Shown: positions 43,772 through 53,745, counted from the stretch's first letter. The stretch: 64,000 bases of DNA from Ferruginibacter sp. (GCA_019638525.1 JAHBTO010000004.1:62001-126000); one strand, 5' to 3'. The notes: generated from the letters alone by a model not told the origin. Numbers and translations: made by a program.

Positions 43772-44811
43772 TTTTTAATGGCCACTATATTTACAAACGG
43801 CGAAAACCAATATCCTTTTTTACCGGCAATCTTAATTATGCGGTTCAAAATCCTTGTTACAAAATTCACTATTGCATATTTATAATTCGTATCCCAAAAG
43901 CCAGCCGAATAAGAAACAGTAAAGCCGGCCTTTTTTATTATATCAAAATACTGATACCTGTTTAACAGGTTCTCGGCCCACACACCTGTTTTGCTATCGC
44001 AGGTATTGGTACCCAAAAATTCCACTGCAGCAACCGGTTTATTATTTAAATACAAATTTACTGCATTGTTAAAGTCGTTAAAAGCCCTGCCACGGGTTAT
44101 GGCAACAAGTTGATGCAAATCACTTTCTGCAATAGCCGGTTTTAATTCTTTTATCATATCGGCCCGTTGCTTTTTATACAAAGTTTTTTCTACTTTGGCA
44201 TGATACAGGTAATGTTTTAAACGCATAGCCGGGTTATGATAATTGGCAGTAGTGGTGGCGTAACAAATTTTTGTAAGCCCCGAATTGAATAGCTTTAGAT
44301 AAAAACTTCTAAGATTATAAATATGCTCAACCACATTTCTTGATGCTACAACATCAAAGGAAATATTATTTACTTTTCCATAATCTATCACTGCATCAAT
44401 ATCGCCGCTTATGTAATCATCAATTTCTATATTCAGTTTTTTACAAATACTGGCAGCGTAGCCTGCCCATTGAGGGAAATAATCGTTGAAATAAACCTTT
44501 TTAAAACCAACCATGCCGGCCAACAAGAAAAGGGTGCCAAGCCCTGCACCATAATCAATAAATGTTAGGTTATTTATTTTATCGCCGCTCAGCTTTACTG
44601 ACCGGTAAATAATATCGGCGCTGCTTTTAATTGAAAATATAAGTCGTTTGCCGGCATGATGGTTATTGAAATAATATTTTCCAAACTCATCAATATCGGT
44701 GCCTGATAAATCAAGCGTTAACAGTTGATGATAAAGTATGCCGGCTTTTTCATTGATAAGTGTTGCCACTTCATCAATGGGTGTAATAAATGTATGTTGT
44801 TTGTTGTGCAA
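43768..44811 (-). CDS. SAM-dependent methyltransferase-like protein
   Basis: A Rossmann methyltransferase fold is suggested by LTFIDYGAGLGTLFLLAGMVGFKKVYFNDY (motif I and beta2, about residues 80-110) and by SFDVVASRNVVEHIYNLRSFYLKLF (post-motif). The second half is longer than in a minimal enzyme and lacks familiar motifs. The start is TTG at 44811, six bases past the membrane-protein gene, and the end overlaps the GT4 start. Length is 347. Acceptor unknown; a glycan or lipid-linked sugar is likely from context. Confidence 0.75.
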   Translation of the reverse strand: MHNKQHTFITPIDEVATLINEKAGILYHQLLTLDLSGTDIDEFGKYYFNNHHAGKRLIFSIKSSADIIYRSVKLSGDKINNLTFIDYGAGLGTLFLLAGMVGFKKVYFNDYFPQWAGYAASICKKLNIEIDDYISGDIDAVIDYGKVNNISFDVVASRNVVEHIYNLRSFYLKLFNSGLTKICYATTTANYHNPAMRLKHYLYHAKVEKTLYKKQRADMIKELKPAIAESDLHQLVAITRGRAFNDFNNAVNLYLNNKPVAAVEFLGTNTCDSKTGVWAENLLNRYQYFDIIKKAGFTVSYSAGFWDTNYKYAIVNFVTRILNRIIKIAGKKGYWFSPFVNIVAIKK

Positions 44812-44817
44812 TGCTAA

Positions 44818-47388
44818 TTATGCTTTAACGGCAGGGTCTTCTTTCCTGTTATTTATTTTCCATGCCATAAAAATGCAAAGCAATACAAACAACACCGAAA
44901 ATATATTTACATACCTGCTTATGCTTTCGCCAACACGTACCGATGCAGGGTCAAAAACAAATTCAATCGTATGTTTACCGGCCGGTATGGCAAGGCCCCT
45001 TAATGCATAGTCGGTTTTACAATAGGTAGTTTTTTTACCGTCAATAAAAACTTCCCAGCCTAATGGATAATATACTTCGCTAAATACTGCAAACTGGTTG
45101 GTAGCAGCATTAAACTCATACTTAATTTCATCATTGTTATTCTGCAGCAGTTTTATATATGCTGCTGAATCGTACACAGGCATAAATGGCACAGCTGCTT
45201 TAAATCGTTCATCAACATATGCAGTTTCGGTTGGTTTAATAGTATCTAATGCGGCCATTTCCTCATCGGCATTTTTTACAAACTTTACATTTTTCACCAG
45301 CCAGCAATTGCCCAAAGCAAATGGGTTTTGCATAGCCTGGTTCTGTTTGGGATTTTGCTGATCGGGCACAATCACATACTTCATATTAAGCATGTTCAGC
45401 ACCGGAAAACTGTCTTTAGCCAATGGGTTAGCCCCCCATTTTTCAATGTTTTTATAAATCTGCCTTTCAATAAGGTCCTGGTACAAACCAAGCTTGGCTG
45501 GGCTGTACCCACCAATGGTATTATGTTTATACGATGTGAGTGCATCATTAAAAGAATTGTTTACAGAAACTGTATAACCATTGGCACCGGGAAATGCCAG
45601 GTTTAAAACCCTGTAATAACCTGTATCATTTTTTAGTTGTAGGTCGGCATGTGTATCAGCATAGCTATCTGCTATTTCATCTGCATTTACAAAATAGTCA
45701 TCTTTTAAATAACGTTTGCAAACTCCAAACAAATCGATAATACAGAATAAAATAAGTACTGTATAAACCACTGCAGGCTTTATCCAGTTTTTTACATACA
45801 TATAAAGCGCTGCTACCAACACTAACATAAAACCCAACGACCTCCACATATCGCTTAAGTAAAAAGCCTGCCTGTCGGCTTTTAATGCACTGAAATAACT
45901 TCGTGTAAAATCAGAACCCTGCCCTTGTAATGCATCGTTTATATTTTTACGAAGCTCGGTTGTTGCTGTGTTGGTAAAATCCGACATAAAATAAAACAAT
46001 ACCATCACCAATGCAGTTCCACCTGCGATATACAGGCATTTTTTAAATAGCTGCTGCAATTTTTCTTTGCTTGTTTTTAGCATGAATTCATCTAAGAAAA
46101 TAACTGCCAGCAAGGCAACCGAAAGTTGCGGAATTACCAGCGCCATTGATGGCGCCCTGAATTTTTTGTAAAACGGAAGATGATCGAACAGGAAATAATT
46201 AACTGCTTCAAAATTTTTACCCCAAGCCAGTACAATTCCAAACAAAGTAAGTGCTACCAGCCACCACCTGTGTTCGCTTTTACTGAGGAAGGCGCCAAAC
46301 AGGAATAACAAACAAACTATTGCCCCCAGGTAAACAGTGCCTTGTGTACTTAACAGTTCGCCCCAATACATGGGCGAAGCCTGTGCCACCTGTTGTGCAA
46401 AACCCTGCGGTAGCTTCTGCATATTTTCCTGCAGTACTTCTATGGCTTTTGAATTTTCGCCAAGCCCTTCGGCTGAACTGCCACCAAAAGCATTGGGCAC
46501 CAGCAATGTCATTGTTTCGGCCTTACCATAACTCCATTGAAAAGCATAATCTTTATCAAGCCCTCCTTTTGTTTCGTTCTTTTTATCTTTTTGGGTAAGC
46601 TCACTGCGGCCACCTCTCATTGTTTCTTTTGTAAACTCGTATGTTGGCCAATAAGTCATAGCCATAGAGCCAAGTATAAGGGCTCCCATGCTAATACTAA
46701 TCAGCATCGACAATGCAAGATGTTTTACATTTTTTTCTTTTATTGTTTTAAAAATAAATGGTACGGTCATAAACACCACCATCAGCAAAGTATAATAAAC
46801 AATTTGCTGGTGATGCTGGCTCAATAACAAAATTCCCGAAGTTAAAACTGTAGCAGCACCTAACCAGTATCGCTGCTTAAAAATCAATTGTAATCCTGCA
46901 AGCACAGCCGGGGCATAAGCCATTGATAACATTTTACTATCGTGGCCGCCGGCAATTAATATTGGATTGTATGAACAATATGCATAAGCTACACCTCCCA
47001 AAATACTTATCCAGGGATTTATACCAATTACATTACATAATAAATAAAAACATAAAGCAGCAATAAATAAATAAAACACCGGTTTGGGTAAACCTAATGA
47101 TAATATTTGTTGCACATGTTCCAGGTGAATATTAGCAGGAGTTTTAGGGCCAATTGCAATTTGGTAGGCAGGCATTCCTCCCATCATGCTGTTTGTCCAT
47201 TTAGGAAAATAGCCATGTTTTTTCTTAAACTCAAAACTCTGCTGGGCCATTGCCTTCCATTGTATCACATCCTGCTGTTGCAGCACTTTACCCTCCAATG
47301 CCGGTTTATTTAAAAAAACAGATAATAAAAGGAAAACAATTACCGCCACTAAATGTGGTAATATCTTTTTAAAGTTTATATTCTTCAT
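44818..47388 (-). CDS. YfhO-like large multi-span membrane protein (GT-C type)
   Basis: A polytopic membrane protein of 856 residues from the ATG at 47388 (MKNINFKKILPHLVAVIVFLLL). It has about 12-14 predicted spans, with a first periplasmic loop that contains QQQDVIQWKAMAQQSFEFKK and GYFPKWTNSMMGGMPAYQ, typical of the YfhO/GT-C family. Near the end a periplasmic domain (about 580-820) precedes a last span and the tail KINNRKEDPAVKA. In Gram-positives YfhO-type proteins glycosylate lipoteichoic acid, using a lipid-linked sugar. Here a lipid-linked sugar transfer outside the membrane fits the neighbouring transferases. The function is inferred. Confidence 0.82.
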   Translation of the reverse strand: MKNINFKKILPHLVAVIVFLLLSVFLNKPALEGKVLQQQDVIQWKAMAQQSFEFKKKHGYFPKWTNSMMGGMPAYQIAIGPKTPANIHLEHVQQILSLGLPKPVFYLFIAALCFYLLCNVIGINPWISILGGVAYAYCSYNPILIAGGHDSKMLSMAYAPAVLAGLQLIFKQRYWLGAATVLTSGILLLSQHHQQIVYYTLLMVVFMTVPFIFKTIKEKNVKHLALSMLISISMGALILGSMAMTYWPTYEFTKETMRGGRSELTQKDKKNETKGGLDKDYAFQWSYGKAETMTLLVPNAFGGSSAEGLGENSKAIEVLQENMQKLPQGFAQQVAQASPMYWGELLSTQGTVYLGAIVCLLFLFGAFLSKSEHRWWLVALTLFGIVLAWGKNFEAVNYFLFDHLPFYKKFRAPSMALVIPQLSVALLAVIFLDEFMLKTSKEKLQQLFKKCLYIAGGTALVMVLFYFMSDFTNTATTELRKNINDALQGQGSDFTRSYFSALKADRQAFYLSDMWRSLGFMLVLVAALYMYVKNWIKPAVVYTVLILFCIIDLFGVCKRYLKDDYFVNADEIADSYADTHADLQLKNDTGYYRVLNLAFPGANGYTVSVNNSFNDALTSYKHNTIGGYSPAKLGLYQDLIERQIYKNIEKWGANPLAKDSFPVLNMLNMKYVIVPDQQNPKQNQAMQNPFALGNCWLVKNVKFVKNADEEMAALDTIKPTETAYVDERFKAAVPFMPVYDSAAYIKLLQNNNDEIKYEFNAATNQFAVFSEVYYPLGWEVFIDGKKTTYCKTDYALRGLAIPAGKHTIEFVFDPASVRVGESISRYVNIFSVLFVLLCIFMAWKINNRKEDPAVKA

Positions 47389-47467
47389 AATGAGTTTTTG
47401 CTTCGGCAAAATAATGCTAAAAATGTTAAATAACACTTGTTATGAATTATTAACTTATAACAGGATA

Positions 47468-47498
47468 AAAAAAGCCACCAATTAAGGTGGCTTTTAAA
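47468..47498 (-). terminator. Terminator of the TonB-dependent receptor gene
   Basis: AAAAGCCACC (47470-47479) pairs with GGTGGCTTTT (47486-47495) around a 6-base loop; a T tract follows on the minus strand. It lies just past the receptor stop and separates it from the membrane-protein gene. Confidence 0.85.
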
Positions 47499-47511
47499 AA
47501 AATTATAAAGA

Positions 47512-50166
47512 TTATTGACCCATGCCCTGAGATGCATTTTGCATACTGTCCATTTCGCTTTTCATATTTTTCTTTTTAAATAACGAAACATCTATTTTTC
47601 CAAAACGATAATTAAAATTAAGCCTTAATACCTGGGGATCCCGGCGGCGCTCGTTATCTTGCATAAAATATACCGATTCAGAATGAGTAGAAAATAATTT
47701 AGTTCTGAATATATCATTCATTTGCAGGGTTAAAGATGCAGCTTTGTTTTTAAGAAAATCTTTTTTAATGGCAATATCTACACCATAGTTTGGTTTGATA
47801 TAACCCTGTGCTCCTACTTGTGGCCCCCCAAACATACGGCCTCCTCCACCACCTGGTGGTAAAATGGTTTTGGCCTGGTAATCGCCGGAAAGTTGAATAG
47901 AGAAATTTTTTGGAAGTGTAAAAGAATTATTAATCTTTCCAAACATACTAAACATATTATTGTTTGCACCACCAGCCAAAGCACCTGCTTTTAATGTTGT
48001 ATTATACAGGTTTATATTAACTGTAAAATCCCACCACCTGGCAAATTTTGTTTTGGTAGTAAGCTCAAGCCCAATATTGTAACTTTTATTAGCATTGGCA
48101 AAAGTACTTATCAAAACCGTATCAGGCTTAGGTGCAGAGGTTGTAGTAGTATCAGGATTTTTATCACGGTACTGATAATTTGTAATAAGGTTATTGGTAT
48201 TACGCAAATAGGCAGTTGCCAAAAATGTGGTTTTATTACCAAGCTGGTTTTGGTAAGATATTTCTGCAAGGTTAGTAAACTCGGGAACCAGGTTAGGATT
48301 ACCAATTGATAAATTCAAAGGATCAGAAATATCATAATTAGGAATTAACTGAAAAAAATTAGGCCTGTTAATTTTACGAGAATAATTTACCTGTAAATCT
48401 GATTTATCTGTAAGCTTATACGTTAAAAACACACTTGGGAAAAGGCTTAACGGGTAATTATTTTTGAATTTTTTACCTGTGCTGATAAGGTTGCCAGTAT
48501 AGCTTGAACTCTCTGCCCGCAAGCCCACCTGGTAAGTAAAATCATTTATCTTTTGCGAAAAAGTTGCATAAGCAGCATACACCTGGTCGTTAAATTCATA
48601 ATCATTGCTAAAGCCCGAAACAAGTTTTTCTGGGCTATACTGCTCCTGCGAATAATTGGCCGATGTGCTTGTATAATCCCTTACCGATGCTCTTACACCC
48701 ATTTCAATTTTCAAATTATCAGAAATAGGGTTTGCAAAATCTGACTGTACCGTAAAATATTTCGTTTGGCCACCTCCGGTACTGCGTTCATTTAACAACA
48801 AGGTTTTGGGTGCATTGTTAGGATAGAAATATTGAGTTACAAAATTGCCGCTATTATCATTTTTACTTAAATTATAATTAGCATCAACTGTCCATTCTTT
48901 ATTTGGCTTTGCAAAATTGTGTTTAAAACTCAAATTAGCGCCTACATTACGAAACATAAATTCCGACCTGGTATCACGGGTACCATAATCATTAACCAGC
49001 ATGTTATTGTTATATAAGGTATCCCTGTTTATATTAATAAGGTCGGTACTTTTAAAACGGCCGGTTACATACATAGCACCAACCGTAAGTGTATTCCTGT
49101 TATCTAAAAAATAATCAAAACCGCCACGTACAAAAGCAAAAAAGCCTTTGTTTAACGGGTTACTGTTTTGTATAAAATTAGATGTAGTATCATTATTCAG
49201 GAAATTTGTTCGGCTGCTGTTTGATTCACCAATTGATTTTCGGGTGTTCACTCTTCCCCTGGCAAAAAAGTTTATCTTGTCTTGCTTTATATTTACATCG
49301 CCACCAAAACCGGGTTTGCCCCGTGAATCTATACTTGCGCTTATATTACCATTATATCCTGCTTTACGGTTTTTCTTCATTACAATATTCAAAATGCCGG
49401 CGCCGCCACCACTTGCATCGTACTTTGCAGATGGGTTGGTAATAATTTCAATGCTGGCAATTTCATCAGCCGGTATCTGGTCTAAGGTTAAAGTAGTGGG
49501 TCTTCCATCTACAAATATTTGCGGAGTAGCATTACGTAAAGTAACATTACCATCTATATCTACATTTACAGATGGCACATTCTTCATCACATCCACTGCA
49601 GTACCGCCTACACTGGTAAGGTTTTTTTCTACATTAAAAACCTTTCGATCTATATTCATAGTAAATATTGCTCTACTGGCACTTACGGTTACATTCTCTA
49701 ATTGTTGTGGATCTGTTTTTAAGGTTATATTTCCCAAATCTTTATCAATAGCATTCAGCATACTGCTCATATCGCCACCTTGTTTTGCAGCACCCATATT
49801 TAAATCAAAAGCTACTTTTTCTTCATAAGGCTTAAAACCAATAGCAGTTATCTTTAGTTTATACTGCCCCATTATGTTTAGATTTTCTAAACTAAACTCA
49901 CCTTTTTTATTGGTAAGCATACCTGCCACAACTACATCACTGCGTTTTTTTGTAGCTGTATCAAATTTATTTTGCAATAGTAATACAGATGCAGCTTCAA
50001 GTGGTTTATTACCTGCAGGCTCTAAAACTTTGCCATAAAAATGACCCATGTTCATATTTTGCCCGCCACCCTGGCCCCTGTTGCCTCCTCCGGGATACTG
50101 TGCCATAGAGGCATTGCAGGTAAAGGTTATAAAAAATAACAGTATTGCTTTAATACTAAAATTCAT
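47512..50166 (-). CDS. TonB-dependent receptor, outer-membrane beta-barrel family (OMP_b-brl_3)
   Basis: An outer-membrane receptor of 884 residues. A signal peptide (about 1-22) is followed by a Gly/Asn-rich start, a CarboxypepD_reg-like domain (about 38-125), and a plug (about 150-245; VDVMKNVPSVNVDIDGNVTLRN, PQIFVDGRPTTLTLDQIPADEIASIEIITNPSAKYDASG). The remainder is a beta-barrel (OMP_b-brl_3, about 400-850). A polar Met/Gln tail follows the last strand, usual in this family. No SusD partner is present, so it is not a typical polysaccharide-utilisation pair. The substrate is unknown. It has its own terminator. Confidence 0.93.
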   Translation of the reverse strand: MNFSIKAILLFFITFTCNASMAQYPGGGNRGQGGGQNMNMGHFYGKVLEPAGNKPLEAASVLLLQNKFDTATKKRSDVVVAGMLTNKKGEFSLENLNIMGQYKLKITAIGFKPYEEKVAFDLNMGAAKQGGDMSSMLNAIDKDLGNITLKTDPQQLENVTVSASRAIFTMNIDRKVFNVEKNLTSVGGTAVDVMKNVPSVNVDIDGNVTLRNATPQIFVDGRPTTLTLDQIPADEIASIEIITNPSAKYDASGGGAGILNIVMKKNRKAGYNGNISASIDSRGKPGFGGDVNIKQDKINFFARGRVNTRKSIGESNSSRTNFLNNDTTSNFIQNSNPLNKGFFAFVRGGFDYFLDNRNTLTVGAMYVTGRFKSTDLININRDTLYNNNMLVNDYGTRDTRSEFMFRNVGANLSFKHNFAKPNKEWTVDANYNLSKNDNSGNFVTQYFYPNNAPKTLLLNERSTGGGQTKYFTVQSDFANPISDNLKIEMGVRASVRDYTSTSANYSQEQYSPEKLVSGFSNDYEFNDQVYAAYATFSQKINDFTYQVGLRAESSSYTGNLISTGKKFKNNYPLSLFPSVFLTYKLTDKSDLQVNYSRKINRPNFFQLIPNYDISDPLNLSIGNPNLVPEFTNLAEISYQNQLGNKTTFLATAYLRNTNNLITNYQYRDKNPDTTTTSAPKPDTVLISTFANANKSYNIGLELTTKTKFARWWDFTVNINLYNTTLKAGALAGGANNNMFSMFGKINNSFTLPKNFSIQLSGDYQAKTILPPGGGGGRMFGGPQVGAQGYIKPNYGVDIAIKKDFLKNKAASLTLQMNDIFRTKLFSTHSESVYFMQDNERRRDPQVLRLNFNYRFGKIDVSLFKKKNMKSEMDSMQNASQGMGQ

Positions 50167-50274
50167 TGTTTAAATTTTAATTGAGTGCAAATAACCTTAT
50201 TAAATTTCAATTAATTACTAATAAGATGATGAATGGTAACAAGACCGGGGAAGAAAAATTTGTTTAACAAATTG

Positions 50275-50886
50275 TTAGCTAAAAATCATCATGTTTAACA
50301 GCACTTGTAATATTCCCAACAAAAAACCAATCACTGTTGCTAATAGCTGAATTCTGATAAGTGGTTTTTTAAATGACCGGTAAAACTTATTTTTTATTGA
50401 ATACATCGACAGCCCTGAAATTTTTTCATTTATTATTTTTTCAATATCAATTTCGTTACGCAGGTTAGTAACATATTTTTTCATCAGTACCGGGAAAAGC
50501 GTTTCCAGCTCTGTCATAAATGCGCCTTTAAGCTGGTTAATTGTTTTATCGCCAATTAGCATACTTAACATTGGAAAAGTAACTTTTATCCTTGTACGTA
50601 AAAATGAGTCAATTTGTGATTCTATCTCTGGTTTAAGTTTATTAAAATTTTCTGTGCTTGCAACTTTTTGTTCCAATATGCCCGAAGAAATAAATTCGTT
50701 ATTTACCAGGTGGGCAATATCTTTTGAAATTAACTGCTGCCTTGCCGGGATTATCCCCTGCAACTTAAAACCACCAATACTAACAGGTTTTACAGGGTTA
50801 AATAAACACTTTATAAAAACAAAAACAACCAGCCATCCAATAAAAGCTGATAACAGAAGTGGTAATATAACCTGAATCCAGTTCAA
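50275..50886 (-). CDS. DUF445 family membrane protein
   Basis: A DUF445/YheB-like protein with a span at each end (about 5-28 and 178-200) and a helical middle part with GFKLQGIIPARQQLISKDIAHLVNNEFI, the family signature, in the first third. Family members are of unknown function; some are linked to envelope stability. The start is TTG at 50886. At 203 residues it is shorter than most DUF445 proteins (about 380-420), so it represents the short version. Its downstream neighbour is the TonB-dependent receptor, 108 bases away. Confidence 0.8.
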   Translation of the reverse strand: MNWIQVILPLLLSAFIGWLVVFVFIKCLFNPVKPVSIGGFKLQGIIPARQQLISKDIAHLVNNEFISSGILEQKVASTENFNKLKPEIESQIDSFLRTRIKVTFPMLSMLIGDKTINQLKGAFMTELETLFPVLMKKYVTNLRNEIDIEKIINEKISGLSMYSIKNKFYRSFKKPLIRIQLLATVIGFLLGILQVLLNMMIFS

Positions 50887-50943
50887 ATTATTTGTTTAGG
50901 GTAGCAAAGAAAACATAATAATAGCGCATATACAAAATGTTAT

Positions 50944-50974
50944 TTTGAAGAGGATATGTTTTTCTTTATTTTTG
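50944..50974 (+). promoter_or_regulatory. Bacteroidota promoter for tRNA-His
   Basis: TTTG at 50944-50947 and TATTTTTG at 50967-50974 are 19 bases apart and both match the consensus. The tRNA starts 17 bases after the box. Confidence 0.7.
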
Positions 50975-50990
50975 CTGCCTGTTTAAAAAT

Positions 50991-51065
50991 GGTAGCCATA
51001 GCTCAGTTGGTTAGAGCATCAGATTGTGATTCTGAGGGTCGTGGGTTCGAGCCCCATTGGCTACC
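50991..51065 (+). tRNA. tRNA-His (anticodon GUG)
   Basis: The anticodon stem CAGA/TCTG encloses TTGTGAT, so the anticodon is GTG. The acceptor stem is eight pairs and includes the extra G-1 (50991) opposite C73 (51065), the identity element of tRNA-His. The T arm is GGGTTCGAGCCCC. CCA is not encoded. Confidence 0.96.
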
Positions 51066-51069
51066 CTGT

Positions 51070-51102
51070 AAAGCCCCCTGTAAAAAATAGTGGGCTTTTT
51101 TT
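51070..51102 (+). terminator. Terminator of tRNA-His
   Basis: AAAGCCC (51070-51076) pairs with GGGCTTT (51092-51098) around a 15-base loop; the T tract continues to about 51102. It lies 4 bases past the tRNA. Confidence 0.8.
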
Positions 51103-51246
51103 ATTACGTAAAGTATTGATTAAAGAATGGAACATTTTTTGCCATTCATCATTATCTATTTCCGAAAATCTGGTTTAACAAAACATTATTCCATTTGAAT
51201 CGTTTAGTATCAACTAAAACAATCGTTTTTACATTATTTTTACAAC

Positions 51247-53412
51247 ATGCATAAAATTGCACAATTTATTATGAGTAAAAAATTTATACCGGTAATACTG
51301 GTGCTTACCGCTGCCAGTGTTTTTGTAGCATTCCAATCGCAGGGCAAATCAGATTACGATAATCCCAAATCGAAATATACCCGCATTTTAAGGAATGTAG
51401 GCCTATTATTAGAACAGGGACATTACAGCCCCAAAACCATTGATGATAATTTTTCTAAAGAAGTACTTAAAAAATTTGAGAACGACCTGGATGCTGATAA
51501 AAACATTTTACTGAAAAGCGATATTGAAGCATTTAAAAAATTTGAAACCAGGATTGATGATGAAATACATGGCGCTGAGCTTATTTCTTTTTTCACCATT
51601 AATGACACTTATTTAAAACGCCTGAATGAAACTTCAAACCTGTATAAAACAATATTGGATAAACCTTTCGATTTCACTAAAGATGAATCTGTAATGCTTG
51701 ACCGTGAAAAACTTGATTTTCCTACTTCGGAAGCAGAACGTACAGAGATATGGAGAAAACGTTTAAAATTTCTTACACTGAGCAGGTATTCAAATATGCT
51801 CGACGACAGGGAAAAGAATAAAGACAAGGCAGATTTTAAATACAAAGCAGACAGCACACTGGAAAGAGAAGCAAGAGATGCCGTACGTAAGCAATTTGAC
51901 AGGTATTTTACAACCAAAAAAACAAGCGATAATATAGATGAAAACTTCAGCACATTCGTAAACGCTATTACCGGATCTATGGATCCTCATACAGATTATA
52001 TGGCCCCGGTTGATAAAAGGTCGTTTGACGAAACTATGAAAGGTAGTTTTTATGGAATAGGTGCACAATTAAAAGAAGATGACGGTAAGATAAAGATCTC
52101 TTCTCTAATTTCGGGTGGCCCGGCCTGGAAAGGTGGCGAACTGAAAGTGGAAGATGAAATTATTAAAGTAGCACAAGGCAATGAAGAACCTGTAGATGTT
52201 ACCGGCTACAGTGTTACTGATGCTGTTAAAATAATAAGGGGATCAAAAAAAGGTTCAGAAGTAAGGCTTACAGTACGCAGGATGGATGGCTCAATAGTTG
52301 TTATTTCAATTATACGAGATGAAATAAAATTAGACGACACTTTTGCAAAAAGTGCTATCATTAATGATGGCGACCACAAAATAGGCTATATATATTTACC
52401 CGAGTTTTATATAGATTTTGCCGACCCCAATGGTGCTAAATGCTCGGATGATGTGGCCGCTGAAATAAAAAAATTAAAAGCCGAAAATGTGGATGGCATC
52501 ATTATGGATTTAAGAGGCAATGGCGGAGGTTCGTTACCCGAAGTAGTTAAAATGGTAGGTTTATTTATACCCGAAGGCCCTGTATGTGTAGTAAAAGGCA
52601 GGGAAGATAAGCCATACCAATGGAAAGATAAAGACCCAAGTGTGTTATACAGCGGCCCGTTAACTGTAATGGTTGATGAATTTAGCGCCAGCGCATCCGA
52701 AATATTTGCCGCTGCTATACAGGATTACAAACGTGGTATTATAATTGGCAGTACCTCCACTTATGGAAAAGGTACGGTACAACGAACCATTTCTCTTAAT
52801 CCTGATAGTGATAATCCTTTGTTTGCTAACCGTAAGGTAGAAGACCTGGGATCGGTTAAATTAACCTTACAAAAATTTTACCGTATCAATGGCGGAGCCA
52901 CTCAATTAAAAGGTGTAACACCTGACATTGTAATACCCGACAGGCTTGAGTATTTAAAGTTTAGGGAAAAAGACAATACAGCTGCCCTGCCATGGGATGA
53001 GATTGGTAAAGCTGATTATAAAACATGGACAAGTAATATCAGCAATGAAGCTGTAATTAATTATGCTCAACACCAGATTGATAAAGATGAAAATATTAAG
53101 AAGATTCAACATTATATAAAATGGATGAATGACAATAATGACAAAGCCTATTCATTAAACTTAAAAAAATATAAAGAAGAAGAGAAAGAAGCAAAAGAAA
53201 AAGGAAAAGAACTTGATGACTTATTTAAACTAAAGAAAGATTTAATGGTTAAAAACATAAGCGCTGATACTGTTTCGATTAATATGACCAAAGATAAAGT
53301 TGAAAAGAATACTCAATGGCTTAAAAGAGTAAGTGCTGATTTTTATATTGACGAATCTGTAAAAGTTATGAATTCGATGATAAAACAAAATGCTACGGCC
53401 AAAAACAATTAA
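51247..53412 (+). CDS. Carboxy-terminal processing peptidase (Prc/CtpA type, S41)
   Basis: A periplasmic serine protease that trims or degrades proteins from their C-termini. It has an N-terminal hydrophobic segment (about 12-30), a long helical region (30-230), a PDZ domain (about 255-345, with FYGIGAQLKEDDGKIKISSL and GPAWKGGELKVEDEI), and the peptidase part with NVDGIIMDLRGNGGGSLPEV. The catalytic dyad is Ser482 in DEFSASASE and Lys508 in STYGKGTVQ. This spelling is the E. coli Prc (tail-specific protease) kind. A C-terminal helical DUF3340-like tail (about 590-715) follows. It has a terminator of its own. Confidence 0.95.
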   Translation: MHKIAQFIMSKKFIPVILVLTAASVFVAFQSQGKSDYDNPKSKYTRILRNVGLLLEQGHYSPKTIDDNFSKEVLKKFENDLDADKNILLKSDIEAFKKFETRIDDEIHGAELISFFTINDTYLKRLNETSNLYKTILDKPFDFTKDESVMLDREKLDFPTSEAERTEIWRKRLKFLTLSRYSNMLDDREKNKDKADFKYKADSTLEREARDAVRKQFDRYFTTKKTSDNIDENFSTFVNAITGSMDPHTDYMAPVDKRSFDETMKGSFYGIGAQLKEDDGKIKISSLISGGPAWKGGELKVEDEIIKVAQGNEEPVDVTGYSVTDAVKIIRGSKKGSEVRLTVRRMDGSIVVISIIRDEIKLDDTFAKSAIINDGDHKIGYIYLPEFYIDFADPNGAKCSDDVAAEIKKLKAENVDGIIMDLRGNGGGSLPEVVKMVGLFIPEGPVCVVKGREDKPYQWKDKDPSVLYSGPLTVMVDEFSASASEIFAAAIQDYKRGIIIGSTSTYGKGTVQRTISLNPDSDNPLFANRKVEDLGSVKLTLQKFYRINGGATQLKGVTPDIVIPDRLEYLKFREKDNTAALPWDEIGKADYKTWTSNISNEAVINYAQHQIDKDENIKKIQHYIKWMNDNNDKAYSLNLKKYKEEEKEAKEKGKELDDLFKLKKDLMVKNISADTVSINMTKDKVEKNTQWLKRVSADFYIDESVKVMNSMIKQNATAKNN

Positions 53413-53433
53413 TAATAAATAGATAATATATTA

Positions 53434-53468
53434 AAAAGAGCTGCATTTTTAAAAAATGTGGCTCTTTT
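53434..53468 (+). terminator. Terminator of the S41 peptidase gene
   Basis: AAAAGAGC (53434-53441) pairs with GCTCTTTT (53461-53468); CATTTTT and AAAAATG pair inside, with a small internal mismatch. Confidence 0.7.
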
Positions 53469-53523
53469 AAGTTACATAATACTTTCATCTTTGCTATTCA
53501 ACTTAAAAAAACTATCAAAAAAA

Positions 53524-53554
53524 TTTGGAAATAATAAAAATTAATTTACCTTCG
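53524..53554 (+). promoter_or_regulatory. Promoter of the DUF11/T9SS protein gene
   Basis: TTTG at 53524-53527 and TACCTTCG at 53547-53554 are 19 bases apart; the second box differs from TAnnTTTG by one base. It gives a leader of about 185 bases. Confidence 0.55.
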
Positions 53555-53745
53555 CACTTACCTCATTACATGATGATGCTTACTTCATCCACTGATCTTA
53601 AGAATAACCCACAAGAGTAATCATTAAATTTATTCCTACTGAAAAATTGTCTGTGAATTAGTTTTTCTAGTCACATCACTATCCATACGTCCTGTATAGA
53701 GCCATTCAGCTAAAGATTTCTAAAAAAACTTAAAACCACAAGACA

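Larger units (their letters stand above)
53413..53745. other. Intergenic region: terminator, promoter and long leader
   Basis: A 333-base stretch. It holds the terminator of the peptidase gene (53434-53468), then a promoter (53524-53554) and about 190 bases of leader before the ATG of the DUF11 protein. No open frame, RNA gene or known riboswitch fold was recognised in the leader. Confidence 0.55.

Noticed and set aside
49148..49828. A 226-codon frame on the plus strand within the TonB receptor gene
   Set aside because: It is a shadow of the receptor, which has strong motifs in the other direction.
47512..50166. A SusC of a polysaccharide utilisation locus
   Set aside because: No SusD neighbour, and the barrel is of the OMP_b-brl_3 type rather than SusC.
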